Shown here: positions 1-6,769 of the stretch, piece by piece
Layout: each line of letters opens with the position of its first letter
Position numbering within the stretch: the stretch's first letter is position 1
DNA from: Methanobacteriota archaeon
GTDB lineage: Archaea > Thermoplasmatota > Poseidoniia > Poseidoniales > Poseidoniaceae
Assembly (NCBI GenBank): GCA_002726845.1
Contig: PBSP01000054.1
Coordinates: 1 to 9,178 of the forward strand
DNA: 9,178 nucleotides
Direction of reading: 5' to 3'
The notes under the pieces: generated by a model
What the model was told of the DNA's origin: nothing
Database searches by the model: none
Seen by the model: only the letters and a program-made list of their open reading frames with translations
Program-made: the position numbers and the translations under genes

Positions 1-912
1 GCTCGCATGGGCGCTGTTGGATTGCGGGATCTCAACGTCTCAACGTATCCTTGGGATGAAGAACGTATGGAGCCCGATATTGATGCATCATGCAAACTCA
101 TTCGAGACGTTCAGCCAAAAATTACCCTAGTCGGCCAATCGGTGTTTCTATTTCCTACTCCGCTACGAGAGTTGGCTGACGCTGCACACGAAGTTGATTC
201 GACAGTGATGTACGATGGTGCCCACGTATTGGGTCTGATTGCAGGAGGAGTCTTTCAAGACCCACTGCGTGAAGGCGCTGATGTGATGACGGGATCTTCG
301 CACAAGACCTTCCCTGGGCCGCAAGGTGGATTCCTGTTGTCTTCGAGTGAGGATCAAACTTTTCATCGTCGCTTAAACAATGCCATGTTCCCGGGTGTCT
401 GCTCCTCTTATCATCTCCATCATGTTGCGGGTAAAGTGGTTGCTCTTGCAGAATTTGAAGCGTTTGGTCAAGCATACGCCAGCGATATCGTTCGCAATGC
501 CAAAGCGTTTGCATCTTCCCTCGCCAGCGAAGGGTTCGAAGTGCTTGCCGAATCAAGAGGTTACACTGCATCGCATCAGGTGTTGACCCGCCATGGAGAA
601 ATTGATTCAGGCGCAGGTGCAAGAGCCGCCAAGAGACTTGAGGATGCAGGCATTATTACAAACATGAATATGTTGCCAGGTGATACAAAGGCTATGACTC
701 CCTCAGGGCTACGTCTTGGTGTTCAAGAGTTAACCCGTGTCGGAATGGGGATAAATGAAATGACTGAAGTCGCCGAACTATACGCTCGAGTTCTCATCAA
801 AGAGGAAGATCCCGCATCCGTCCGCCGAGATGTTCACCAACTGAAATCCAATTTCCAGCACGTCCATTATTGCTTTGATTCCGAAACCATCCCTGCTTAC
901 GAAGGGATGTGA
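1..912 (+). CDS. Serine hydroxymethyltransferase-like PLP enzyme, 3' part
   Basis: The reading frame is open from the first base and stops at TGA 910-912, so the N-terminus lies outside the window; the ATG at 7 is probably internal. The 303 visible residues match the fold-type I PLP enzymes around SHMT. YDGAH (Asp72 and His75 in window numbering) gives the Asp that binds the pyridine nitrogen. The motif SSHKTFPGPQGG carries the probable Schiff-base lysine, Lys102. SGLRLG carries Arg238, in the place of the carboxylate-binding arginine of SHMT. The motifs differ from housekeeping GlyA, which usually has TTTTHKTLRGPRGG and SGIRIGTPA-TTRG; here the latter is SGLRLGVQELTRVG. This suggests the divergent SHMT-like group that includes transaldolase-type enzymes, so the substrate and any folate dependence are open. 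The next gene follows within about 25-75 nt, depending on its start. The PLP fold is secure; the exact reaction is not. Confidence 0.82.
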   Translation, partial: ARMGAVGLRDLNVSTYPWDEERMEPDIDASCKLIRDVQPKITLVGQSVFLFPTPLRELADAAHEVDSTVMYDGAHVLGLIAGGVFQDPLREGADVMTGSSHKTFPGPQGGFLLSSSEDQTFHRRLNNAMFPGVCSSYHLHHVAGKVVALAEFEAFGQAYASDIVRNAKAFASSLASEGFEVLAESRGYTASHQVLTRHGEIDSGAGARAAKRLEDAGIITNMNMLPGDTKAMTPSGLRLGVQELTRVGMGINEMTEVAELYARVLIKEEDPASVRRDVHQLKSNFQHVHYCFDSETIPAYEGM

Positions 913-934
913 GGGCATCAAAACTTCAGAGCAC

Positions 935-1930
935 GTGGTGCTCAAAGGTCAAAATGGGCACATTCATAATGCCTTCATTGGCGATGTTATGATTTGGAAA
1001 ATCCATGAATTCCACGCCTGGTGGAATAACTTCGAAGCGTTGATTGATCACCCTCTGAGTAGAACCCTGATTAACGCTCTCATTGATCACATGGAAGTTG
1101 AGCGCTATATCGCACCCAAGCGTGGGTTGTTCGGGATGAATAAGTTTCGAATTCAATTGAATACACTGAGTTCAAATCTCGGTTGGGGATGCGTTGATTT
1201 GCAATCGCACCAAGTGACCAATAGTGCCCAATCTTTGTGTTCTGTTGCGCTTGCACAATACGCCTTGGAAACTCTGGATCGGTGCCGGTACAAGGCTCGC
1301 TGGGTGGAACCACATCCGCTCACGGTGCAATTGGAGTTGGATCGGTCACAAAATCCGATGATTCCACCAAATTCTAATCGCGCTCCTTGGTCAAATCCAC
1401 AAAAAAAATCCACCGATGGGGGTGTAATAATCGAAATTGATTCCGTAAAGGACAACGCCTTACGATTGGACGGTGAGCGTGTTATGCTTGTGCCAGCCAA
1501 CGCTATGGAGCGGTTTGTGACTGCTTGCAGCCCATACGCTCCTGAACGAGTTGCAGATAAGTTTTCATGGACTACAACAATGGAGCCCAGTACAGTAAAT
1601 CTTCTCCAGGCTACCATAGAATCAGTAACCGGTATGTTTCTTCAAAGTGAAAGCCCAGTTTACATCATTGATGGATCCAGTTGGAATTCTTACATAGAGC
1701 ATTACATTAGTCACAGAGGTTGGGGCACATTGAACGATGTTGATTATGATGAGGGCACGTTCGTTCTCAAGGTCAGGTTAAACAAAATACCGCTGTTTCC
1801 GTTCGCCGTTGGTATGCTCGCAGGTATGTGGCAGCGTGCTCACGGTCGATTCTGTCGAATGTCAATAGAAGAATTTGAAACCGATTTCCGTTTAAAATTT
1901 GAGTCGTTTTTGGATTACCAAAATCATTGA
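935..1930 (+). CDS. Unrecognised protein with possible C-terminal V4R-like domain
   Basis: The frame is open from before 875 to TGA 1928-1930. The start is uncertain: TTG 875 would overlap the previous gene by 38 nt, GTG 935 and GTG 938 lie just after it, and ATG 989 is the first ATG. None has a well-placed Shine-Dalgarno site. GTG 935 is used here (331 residues). No signal peptide or membrane helix is evident, so it is probably cytoplasmic. I do not recognise the N-terminal half, which has an aromatic segment (FHAWW) and a GWG near residue 83. The C-terminal part, about residues 180-331, resembles a V4R domain: a predicted helix, then RGWG at about 261-264, then alternating strands ending in KVRLN, and a helix with GMLAGMWQRAHGR. 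V4R domains bind hydrophobic small molecules or tetrapyrroles in other proteins. The clustered cysteines seen in some V4R domains are missing here. There is an 8-A run at 1401-1408. The gene is well supported; the domain call is tentative. Confidence 0.72.
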   Translation: MVLKGQNGHIHNAFIGDVMIWKIHEFHAWWNNFEALIDHPLSRTLINALIDHMEVERYIAPKRGLFGMNKFRIQLNTLSSNLGWGCVDLQSHQVTNSAQSLCSVALAQYALETLDRCRYKARWVEPHPLTVQLELDRSQNPMIPPNSNRAPWSNPQKKSTDGGVIIEIDSVKDNALRLDGERVMLVPANAMERFVTACSPYAPERVADKFSWTTTMEPSTVNLLQATIESVTGMFLQSESPVYIIDGSSWNSYIEHYISHRGWGTLNDVDYDEGTFVLKVRLNKIPLFPFAVGMLAGMWQRAHGRFCRMSIEEFETDFRLKFESFLDYQNH

Positions 1931-1964
1931 ATTGGATGAGAGCAGTTCTTCGAGCTTTGAGCAT

Positions 1965-2014
1965 TCAAGGTCAAGGTTCATAACCGAACCATGTCGTCGA
2001 CGAAGTAGTCAAGG
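1965..2014 (+). promoter_or_regulatory. Repeat-rich leader before the TSP3 gene, possible control region
   Basis: The 101-nt gap 1931-2031 is the largest in the window. It holds three copies of TCAAGG: a tandem pair at 1965-1970 and 1971-1976, and a third at 2009-2014. Between them are an inverted repeat GGTTC-N6-GAACC (1975-1990) and a perfect 10-bp palindrome TCGTCGACGA (1994-2003). A TTTAAAAT stretch at 1891-1898, inside the end of the previous gene, could act as an archaeal TATA box with transcription starting near 1920, but that is weak. Each element is short enough to occur by chance; their concentration just before a large surface-protein gene is the only argument. No T-rich terminator is visible for the upstream gene. 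Confidence 0.25.
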
Positions 2015-2017
2015 CGC

Positions 2018-2022
2018 GGAGG
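2018..2022 (+). promoter_or_regulatory. Shine-Dalgarno site of the TSP3 gene
   Basis: GGAGG lies 9 nt before ATG 2032. It fixes that ATG as the start, in preference to the in-frame ATG at 2053, and shows that this organism uses Shine-Dalgarno initiation for at least some genes. Confidence 0.7.
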
Positions 2023-2031
2023 CTACATCCT

Positions 2032-5000
2032 ATGTCACTCAATCACAATCAAATGGCTTATGCTGCAATCATTTCGACACTCATATTTGGGTCACTATTC
2101 GTAGGGATTAGTGGGTTCTATCAAACCTCATCGGGAATTGGTGATTTTGACAGTGCTGCAGAAGAGGATATCACTCCCGACGTTGCGATTCAGTCCGAGA
2201 CTCCCATCGACAACGATGAGGACATTGGGGATGGGCTTCCGGACATCTTAGAAGTGTCTCAGTACGGTACAGATCCAAACGATATTGATACAGATGATGA
2301 TGGAATGAGTGACGGTTGGGAAGTCAAGTACGGACTGAATCCCCTCGATGACGGTGAAGCTGAAGAAGCAGAGGAAGAATCAGGTAGTACAAAACAGGCA
2401 CAAGATGCTGAAGTCAACAACGAAAGCGACTCTTGGCCGGACCCCAATCAAGGGCGTTACGGTGACCCAGACAACGACGGTCTAACGAATGAGCAAGAAG
2501 CTGAACTGGGAACCGATCCACAACGAGCAGATTCCGATAATGACGGTCTTAATGACCGTTGGGAATCCCTCTATACAATGAACGTCTCTTCTCCAGACGG
2601 CAACATCATGCTGTTTAATCCGTTGTCTGCGAACTGGGATTGTAGCCTCATCAGTGATGCACTCCTCCAAGCGCTTGAAGACATATTTGAAGCATCGGAA
2701 GAGAATTCAAATTGGGATGATTTCAAAAGCCCAGCAGGAGACTTCTCTTGCGATCAGATTCTCGACTTCGACGATGATGGTCTCCTCAATTTTCAAGAGG
2801 AAAAATATGGAACAAATCCCGCAGCAAAGGATTCGGATAACGATATGCTGCCCGACATACTTGAAGTGAACAATGCCAACATGGTCTTGGATTTTCAACT
2901 CGGTGCTACTTGCGGTGAACCCGTAATCGTCCCTCCATCGCAGCGTCTTCCAAACAAAGCTCCGTTTGCGGATGAAGTTAGTTCGTCTTGGTTCTTGTCC
3001 GACATGGATGGCGACGGTTTGCTCAACGGCCCAAGTGATTGGGATACCGACGGAGACGGCATGCCTGATGGTTTCGAATACTGCTTTTCGTTCAAAGACA
3101 ACCATCCGTTTGGCGTTTCCAATCCACAAAAAGCACTTTCCGAACGCCTCAATCCCTCAAACGCCTCGGACGGTTACAACGATTGGGATGAAGATGGATT
3201 GAACAATCTAGAAGAATATCAGGTTGCGTTGAAGTTCGGTCTCACCAACGGGCTACCTTCCTTTACCTCTCCGTGGTCAGAAGACACGGATATGGACGGA
3301 ATGCCGGATGGCTGGGAAGCATCCCAATACAACCGGACAACACTCGAGTACCCACTAAACCCGCGAAATGCAAGCAATGCCAACGATGACATTGATTTTG
3401 ATGGTTGGGATTCTGACGGTGATGGAGACGTGGTCTTTTCGGAACTTGAACTAACAACAACAGTGATCGACATTTACGCACAAAAAGGAGATTACGTCAC
3501 TGCCAACTCAACCGTTGCTCGTGGTCAGTACACCGTTGGAGGTGGAAATAAGCAAACGGTTTACTTGGTTGCCCCGGTTGATGGCTATGTCTATCACATC
3601 AATGTCGCACCAGGAGATCAAGTTGAATCCAGACTGTTTGTTTGGATGAACATCGTTGAAGAATCCGAGCGTTTTACCAATTTGATGGAATATGAAGCCC
3701 GATTTGACGACAACGGAAACGCCATAGGTCGTTCAACCGACCCAACACACGGTGACACAGACCTCGATGGTTTGCTGGACGGAATCGAAGTTGGAGGTTG
3801 GGAAATTCTGGTTGTCAATCGTGGTGTTCAATTGACATGGGTCGTATCAGATCCCGGCCTTGCAGATACAGATTCCGATGGATTGTCAGATTTTGCTGAG
3901 TTTTCTTCGACTTGCGATGGGCAAGGTTCCAATGCTTCCAATGTCGACACAGACGGTGATGGAGAGAGTGACCAACAAGAGTCTATGCTTGGCTACCTCT
4001 TCGACGGTGAACAGTACTTCACTTCTGCTTGCATGTTTGACACTGATAACGACGGACTTGAAGACGGCGAAGAGGTCATCGCAGGTGCAGACAACTTCGT
4101 AACCCACGCCAACAATTCAGACACCGATAACGACGGTCTTATCGATGGAAATGAAATTCTTTTCATCCCTCGCCCGTTCCAACTGGAAACCAACCCCCTC
4201 ATCAACGATACCGATGCTGACGGAATGTTGGATGGCTGGGAAATGCAAGTCAAGTCGACCGAGGACAATACCAATTCCCACTCGCTTTGGGTGGCAATTT
4301 CAAATTGGGATCGACCAGGGTGCACAGAAACTCAATCCAACAGTTGTTTGATGGAACCCGGTGGCTATGTATGGATCAACTGGCTTGGTGGCTTCGAGTT
4401 GCAAAAGAAATACGAGGTCCACGAGATGAATCTATCAGGATTTGACATGCCAGGCAACACTTTGTGCGATGGATGTAAAGGCCGTTGGGCGTTAGATCCT
4501 TCTCTCAATTCACTCAAAGACGATACCTACGACATCGACAACGATACTCTCCCGAATGGTGCAGAGTCCCCATCCAATTGGAACACAAATCCTGTCGATG
4601 ATGATACAGATGGGGACAAGCTCCCAGATGGTTGGGAAGTCAAGTATTCTTACGAAGCCATCAACAACAACCTTGTGGACAATTCCACCATCAATGCATA
4701 CGGTGCCCGCGGTGTCATGGACCCATCGATGGCCGACAGTGATCTTGACGGAATCAATGACGGAGAAGAAGACCCTGACAGTGATGGACTCAATCGGACC
4801 GGTCTTATCAAGAAGTATTGCCCCGGTTACAACGACTCAACAAATGCTGAGTGCAACATTGACCCTAACTCACCAGACGGAATGAAGTTTTACAACAATC
4901 TAGAAAATTACACCAATTTTGAGGAATTGCAAAACGGTACAAATCCTGTCAGCAATGACACTGACGGTGATGCTTGGGAAGATGGACCAGAAGTCTATTA

Positions 5001-5202
5001 CATGGACCATGATGATGACGGTATGGCTACCGGCTGGGAATACCACTTTGAATTTGACCCATTCGATGGTGCCGACAGACTCGTTGACAGTGATGGCGAT
5101 GGCCATACCAATTATTGTGAATTCAAGTGGGATACAAATCCAAGAAATCCGGTCAGCTTCCCAGGTCAAGGAGAATTGTGCGATCCATTTGAGGGCCAGT
5201 GA
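2032..5202 (+). CDS. Large secreted thrombospondin type 3 repeat protein
   Basis: The 1056-residue product is strongly acidic. A hydrophobic segment at about residues 9-29, with no basic residue before it, is either a signal peptide or an N-terminal anchor; there is no C-terminal anchor. From about residue 63 to 1030 there are more than 20 motifs of the type D-x-D-x-D-G-x-x-D-x-x-E, for example DTDDDGMSDGWE at 87 and DTDNDGLIDGNE at 697. These are TSP3 calcium-binding repeats, which in known proteins wrap around Ca2+ to form stiff rods outside the cell. Non-repeat modules interrupt the array: about 177-242; about 475-543 (a barrel-sandwich-like domain, listed separately); and about 740-825, with Cys764, Cys772 and a CxxC at 812-815. 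Fourteen cysteines in all could form disulfides. The next gene begins 7 nt after the stop and encodes a membrane-anchored protein, a likely partner. The role is probably structural or adhesive at the cell surface; no catalytic domain is recognised. Confidence 0.9.
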   Translation: MSLNHNQMAYAAIISTLIFGSLFVGISGFYQTSSGIGDFDSAAEEDITPDVAIQSETPIDNDEDIGDGLPDILEVSQYGTDPNDIDTDDDGMSDGWEVKYGLNPLDDGEAEEAEEESGSTKQAQDAEVNNESDSWPDPNQGRYGDPDNDGLTNEQEAELGTDPQRADSDNDGLNDRWESLYTMNVSSPDGNIMLFNPLSANWDCSLISDALLQALEDIFEASEENSNWDDFKSPAGDFSCDQILDFDDDGLLNFQEEKYGTNPAAKDSDNDMLPDILEVNNANMVLDFQLGATCGEPVIVPPSQRLPNKAPFADEVSSSWFLSDMDGDGLLNGPSDWDTDGDGMPDGFEYCFSFKDNHPFGVSNPQKALSERLNPSNASDGYNDWDEDGLNNLEEYQVALKFGLTNGLPSFTSPWSEDTDMDGMPDGWEASQYNRTTLEYPLNPRNASNANDDIDFDGWDSDGDGDVVFSELELTTTVIDIYAQKGDYVTANSTVARGQYTVGGGNKQTVYLVAPVDGYVYHINVAPGDQVESRLFVWMNIVEESERFTNLMEYEARFDDNGNAIGRSTDPTHGDTDLDGLLDGIEVGGWEILVVNRGVQLTWVVSDPGLADTDSDGLSDFAEFSSTCDGQGSNASNVDTDGDGESDQQESMLGYLFDGEQYFTSACMFDTDNDGLEDGEEVIAGADNFVTHANNSDTDNDGLIDGNEILFIPRPFQLETNPLINDTDADGMLDGWEMQVKSTEDNTNSHSLWVAISNWDRPGCTETQSNSCLMEPGGYVWINWLGGFELQKKYEVHEMNLSGFDMPGNTLCDGCKGRWALDPSLNSLKDDTYDIDNDTLPNGAESPSNWNTNPVDDDTDGDKLPDGWEVKYSYEAINNNLVDNSTINAYGARGVMDPSMADSDLDGINDGEEDPDSDGLNRTGLIKKYCPGYNDSTNAECNIDPNSPDGMKFYNNLENYTNFEELQNGTNPVSNDTDGDAWEDGPEVYYMDHDDDGMATGWEYHFEFDPFDGADRLVDSDGDGHTNYCEFKWDTNPRNPVSFPGQGELCDPFEGQ
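2218..5121 (+). repeat. Array of TSP3 calcium-binding motifs (protein-level repeat)
   Basis: About 23 copies of a D-x-D-x-D-G-x-x-D-x-x-E unit occur at irregular spacing. Approximate motif starts by residue are 87, 146, 167, 245, 267, 324, 338, 385, 418, 455, 576, 612, 639, 670, 697, 727, 834, 858, 903, 915, 977, 992 and 1019. Some are degenerate at the Gly position (for example 267 with DNDML, 834 with DNDTL, 858 with DGDKL, 977 with DGDAW). The DNA copies differ, so this is an old, diverged array rather than a recent tandem duplication. Confidence 0.88.
3454..3660 (+). other. Barrel-sandwich (lipoyl/biotinyl-like) domain inside the TSP3 protein
   Basis: Residues of about 475-543 contain no TSP3 motif. 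They show two similar halves, each of the form strand, G-D-x-V, strand. The first is IDIYAQKGDYVTANSTV. The second is VAPVDGYVYHINVAPGDQVE, followed by a hydrophobic strand (LFVWMNI). The phrase AP-x-DGYV-x-x-I-x-V-x-x-GD-x-V is the usual signature of the second half of barrel-sandwich hybrid domains, as in HlyD-type adaptors and biotinyl/lipoyl carriers. No lysine sits at the expected hairpin tip, so it is unlikely to be lipoylated or biotinylated; a structural or docking role as in HlyD adaptors or peptidase-associated domains is more likely. This is a pattern match by eye without a profile search. Confidence 0.5.
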
Positions 5203-5209
5203 CGAATGT

Positions 5210-6739
5210 ATGTACGGTAAAGCAAAGAAAGCAGTTCTGCTGATTTTTTGTTTGTGTTTTGCCACCGCTTGGCCTACGATTTCTGCAACAACAGGAGAAG
5301 AAATCCAAGAATTACAAATTACATTTGACCAGGAAGACGGTTTTTTTTCTGATATGTTGTTGAATGTTTCAGGAGATTCTACGGTTCCCCTAACCTCGAT
5401 TGAAATTACATTGTGGAACATCTCAATGCCAGAGCAATGGTCTTCCTTGGTGTCAAGTCCCTATCTCAACTCAGTAGTGCCGTATTCGACAGTCGGTTCA
5501 GACGTTACGATGTGGTCTTGGGAGCACAGTTTTAATGTCACCAATATCGATTGCACGTGTTTTATTGAAATATCATTTCTTGATAATACAGATCGATTAT
5601 CTTTCGGCCTTATCGTTTACGCAGGCAACCAGAACCACAGGCCTGTACTGCGTCCTTCATCTTTCGTTGATCCTAATCTTCATTATTCAACTCAAATATT
5701 CTCTGGTGATTCCATTGAATTGGCTTTCGATTATCTCCTTCCTCCGGCCTCTCAAAATACTGCTCCTTCCGAGTTGAGCGTTATGACAGATGTCCGATAC
5801 TGCCCTGCACCTTACGGAATTTGCAGTGAAAATTATTCTTCACTTTCTGTTGGCGTTTCTATCGATACAGAAGTGGATTTGTCGATCGATATTAACGAAA
5901 ATTCAATTTTTGACGGTTACTACTTACTGCAGATTCAAATTCAGGATGCTTATCTCGCACTCTCGAATAATCTAACCAAACATGTAGTTGTTGACACAAC
6001 ACCTCCTGAGGTACAATTAACGGCTATTGATTCGGTGAACGAATTCGAACCGATTGTTGTTGATATAGATGTTGAAGATGGCTACATTGAATCTTCCTTT
6101 GTAATTACATGGACCATAAGGGAACCGGACGGCTCACTCCGTTCCGTTTCAGACGATGAATTATCAGGGAACAATCGAATTGAATTCACAGCCTCCAAAT
6201 CGGGCCCATACACAGTAAATGCACTGGTTCGAGACATTGGTGGTCACCTCGTAACTGTCAGTCATAATCTTACTGTAGCAAATGTTGAGCCAAGGATTGT
6301 GGTTCGATTTGATGGATTTGAAATCGCCAATCAATCCACGGTCCAACTTCCTCTTGATGGTACTTGGGTGTTCAGTGCCAACGAAACTACGGATACAGAA
6401 AACGATCGGGATACTCTTGAGTACTTCTGGTATGTTGATGGGAAATCTCTTCTTAGTGGCCAGTCTTATCTTCTGTCGAGTGATGTGAAATCAAATTCAT
6501 ATCAGATGATAACCGTGACTGTGCTTGATGACGATGGCTCCTCCTCCACCGTAACATTTCAAGTTCAACAGCTCACCCGTGACACGGATTCATTGTCCGA
6601 TTCATCGTTTTATTCCGTAATTGCTCTGTTTTTTGTTCTTGCCACGGGATTGGTTGTTTTGTTGCGTCGTAGGGCTCTCTCTGATTCTGGTTCAGGTTTT
6701 GCAAAATGGACCGAAAGAGCCAAGGGTCCAAAGAATTGA
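5210..6739 (+). CDS. Secreted PKD/Ig-like protein with C-terminal membrane anchor
   Basis: ATG 5210 is chosen because it begins a clear signal peptide (MYGKAKKAVLLIFCLCFATAW) 7 nt after the TSP3 gene's stop. The frame is open back to at least 4919, but that part overlaps the TSP3 repeats and is not credible protein. No strong Shine-Dalgarno site is close; GAGGG at 5191-5195 is 14 nt away, so translation may be coupled to the gene before. The 509-residue product has an unrecognised beta-rich N-terminal half with Cys pairs, an Ig/cadherin-like domain starting at DTTPPEV (about residue 262), and a PKD-like domain at about 383-450 with FSANETTDTENDRDTLEYFWYVDG-type and VTVLDDDGSS motifs. A membrane helix at about 467-485 is followed by RRR and a short basic tail, placing the bulk outside the cell. 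Several N-x-S/T sequons are present. An 8-T run lies at 5341-5348. It probably holds or caps the TSP3 protein at the membrane; that role is inferred from position. Confidence 0.85.
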   Translation: MYGKAKKAVLLIFCLCFATAWPTISATTGEEIQELQITFDQEDGFFSDMLLNVSGDSTVPLTSIEITLWNISMPEQWSSLVSSPYLNSVVPYSTVGSDVTMWSWEHSFNVTNIDCTCFIEISFLDNTDRLSFGLIVYAGNQNHRPVLRPSSFVDPNLHYSTQIFSGDSIELAFDYLLPPASQNTAPSELSVMTDVRYCPAPYGICSENYSSLSVGVSIDTEVDLSIDINENSIFDGYYLLQIQIQDAYLALSNNLTKHVVVDTTPPEVQLTAIDSVNEFEPIVVDIDVEDGYIESSFVITWTIREPDGSLRSVSDDELSGNNRIEFTASKSGPYTVNALVRDIGGHLVTVSHNLTVANVEPRIVVRFDGFEIANQSTVQLPLDGTWVFSANETTDTENDRDTLEYFWYVDGKSLLSGQSYLLSSDVKSNSYQMITVTVLDDDGSSSTVTFQVQQLTRDTDSLSDSSFYSVIALFFVLATGLVVLLRRRALSDSGSGFAKWTERAKGPKN

Positions 6740-6758
6740 TTAAAAAACCGTGATGATT

Positions 6759-6762
6759 GGAG
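6759..6762 (+). promoter_or_regulatory. Shine-Dalgarno site deciding the pepP start
   Basis: GGAG ends 7 nt before GTG 6770, good spacing for initiation there, but is 16 nt from the alternative ATG at 6779. This favours the GTG start. The 30-nt gap 6740-6769 otherwise holds only an A-rich stretch and shows no hairpin terminator. Confidence 0.5.
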
Positions 6763-6769
6763 TTCAATA

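Noticed and set aside
155..622. 155-codon open frame on the minus strand across the SHMT-like gene
   Set aside because: It is wholly antisense to a gene with conserved PLP motifs, and its translation shows no recognisable domain.
1153..1617. 154-codon open frame on the minus strand across the V4R-like gene
   Set aside because: It is antisense to a longer collinear gene on the coding strand used by every other gene here, and shows no recognisable motif.
1991..2005. Tiny reading frame ATG-TCG-TCG-ACG-AAG-TAG before the TSP3 gene, a possible leader peptide
   Set aside because: Four codons with no Shine-Dalgarno site and no attenuator-like hairpins after it; probably chance.
3454..3660. Reading the barrel-sandwich-like domain as a true lipoyl or biotin carrier
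   Set aside because: No lysine lies at the hairpin position used for attachment, and the domain is in a secreted protein away from the ligases.
2259..4325. Several antisense and shifted open frames of 60-140 codons across the TSP3 gene
   Set aside because: They follow from the repeated Asp-rich codons, are rich in Ser/Ile/Val in a pattern mirroring the repeats, and overlap a strongly supported gene.
4919..5209. In-frame extension of the PKD-like gene upstream of 5210
   Set aside because: It overlaps the TSP3 motifs in another frame, is rich in Met and Thr with no domain sense, and would bury the clear signal peptide that begins at 5210.
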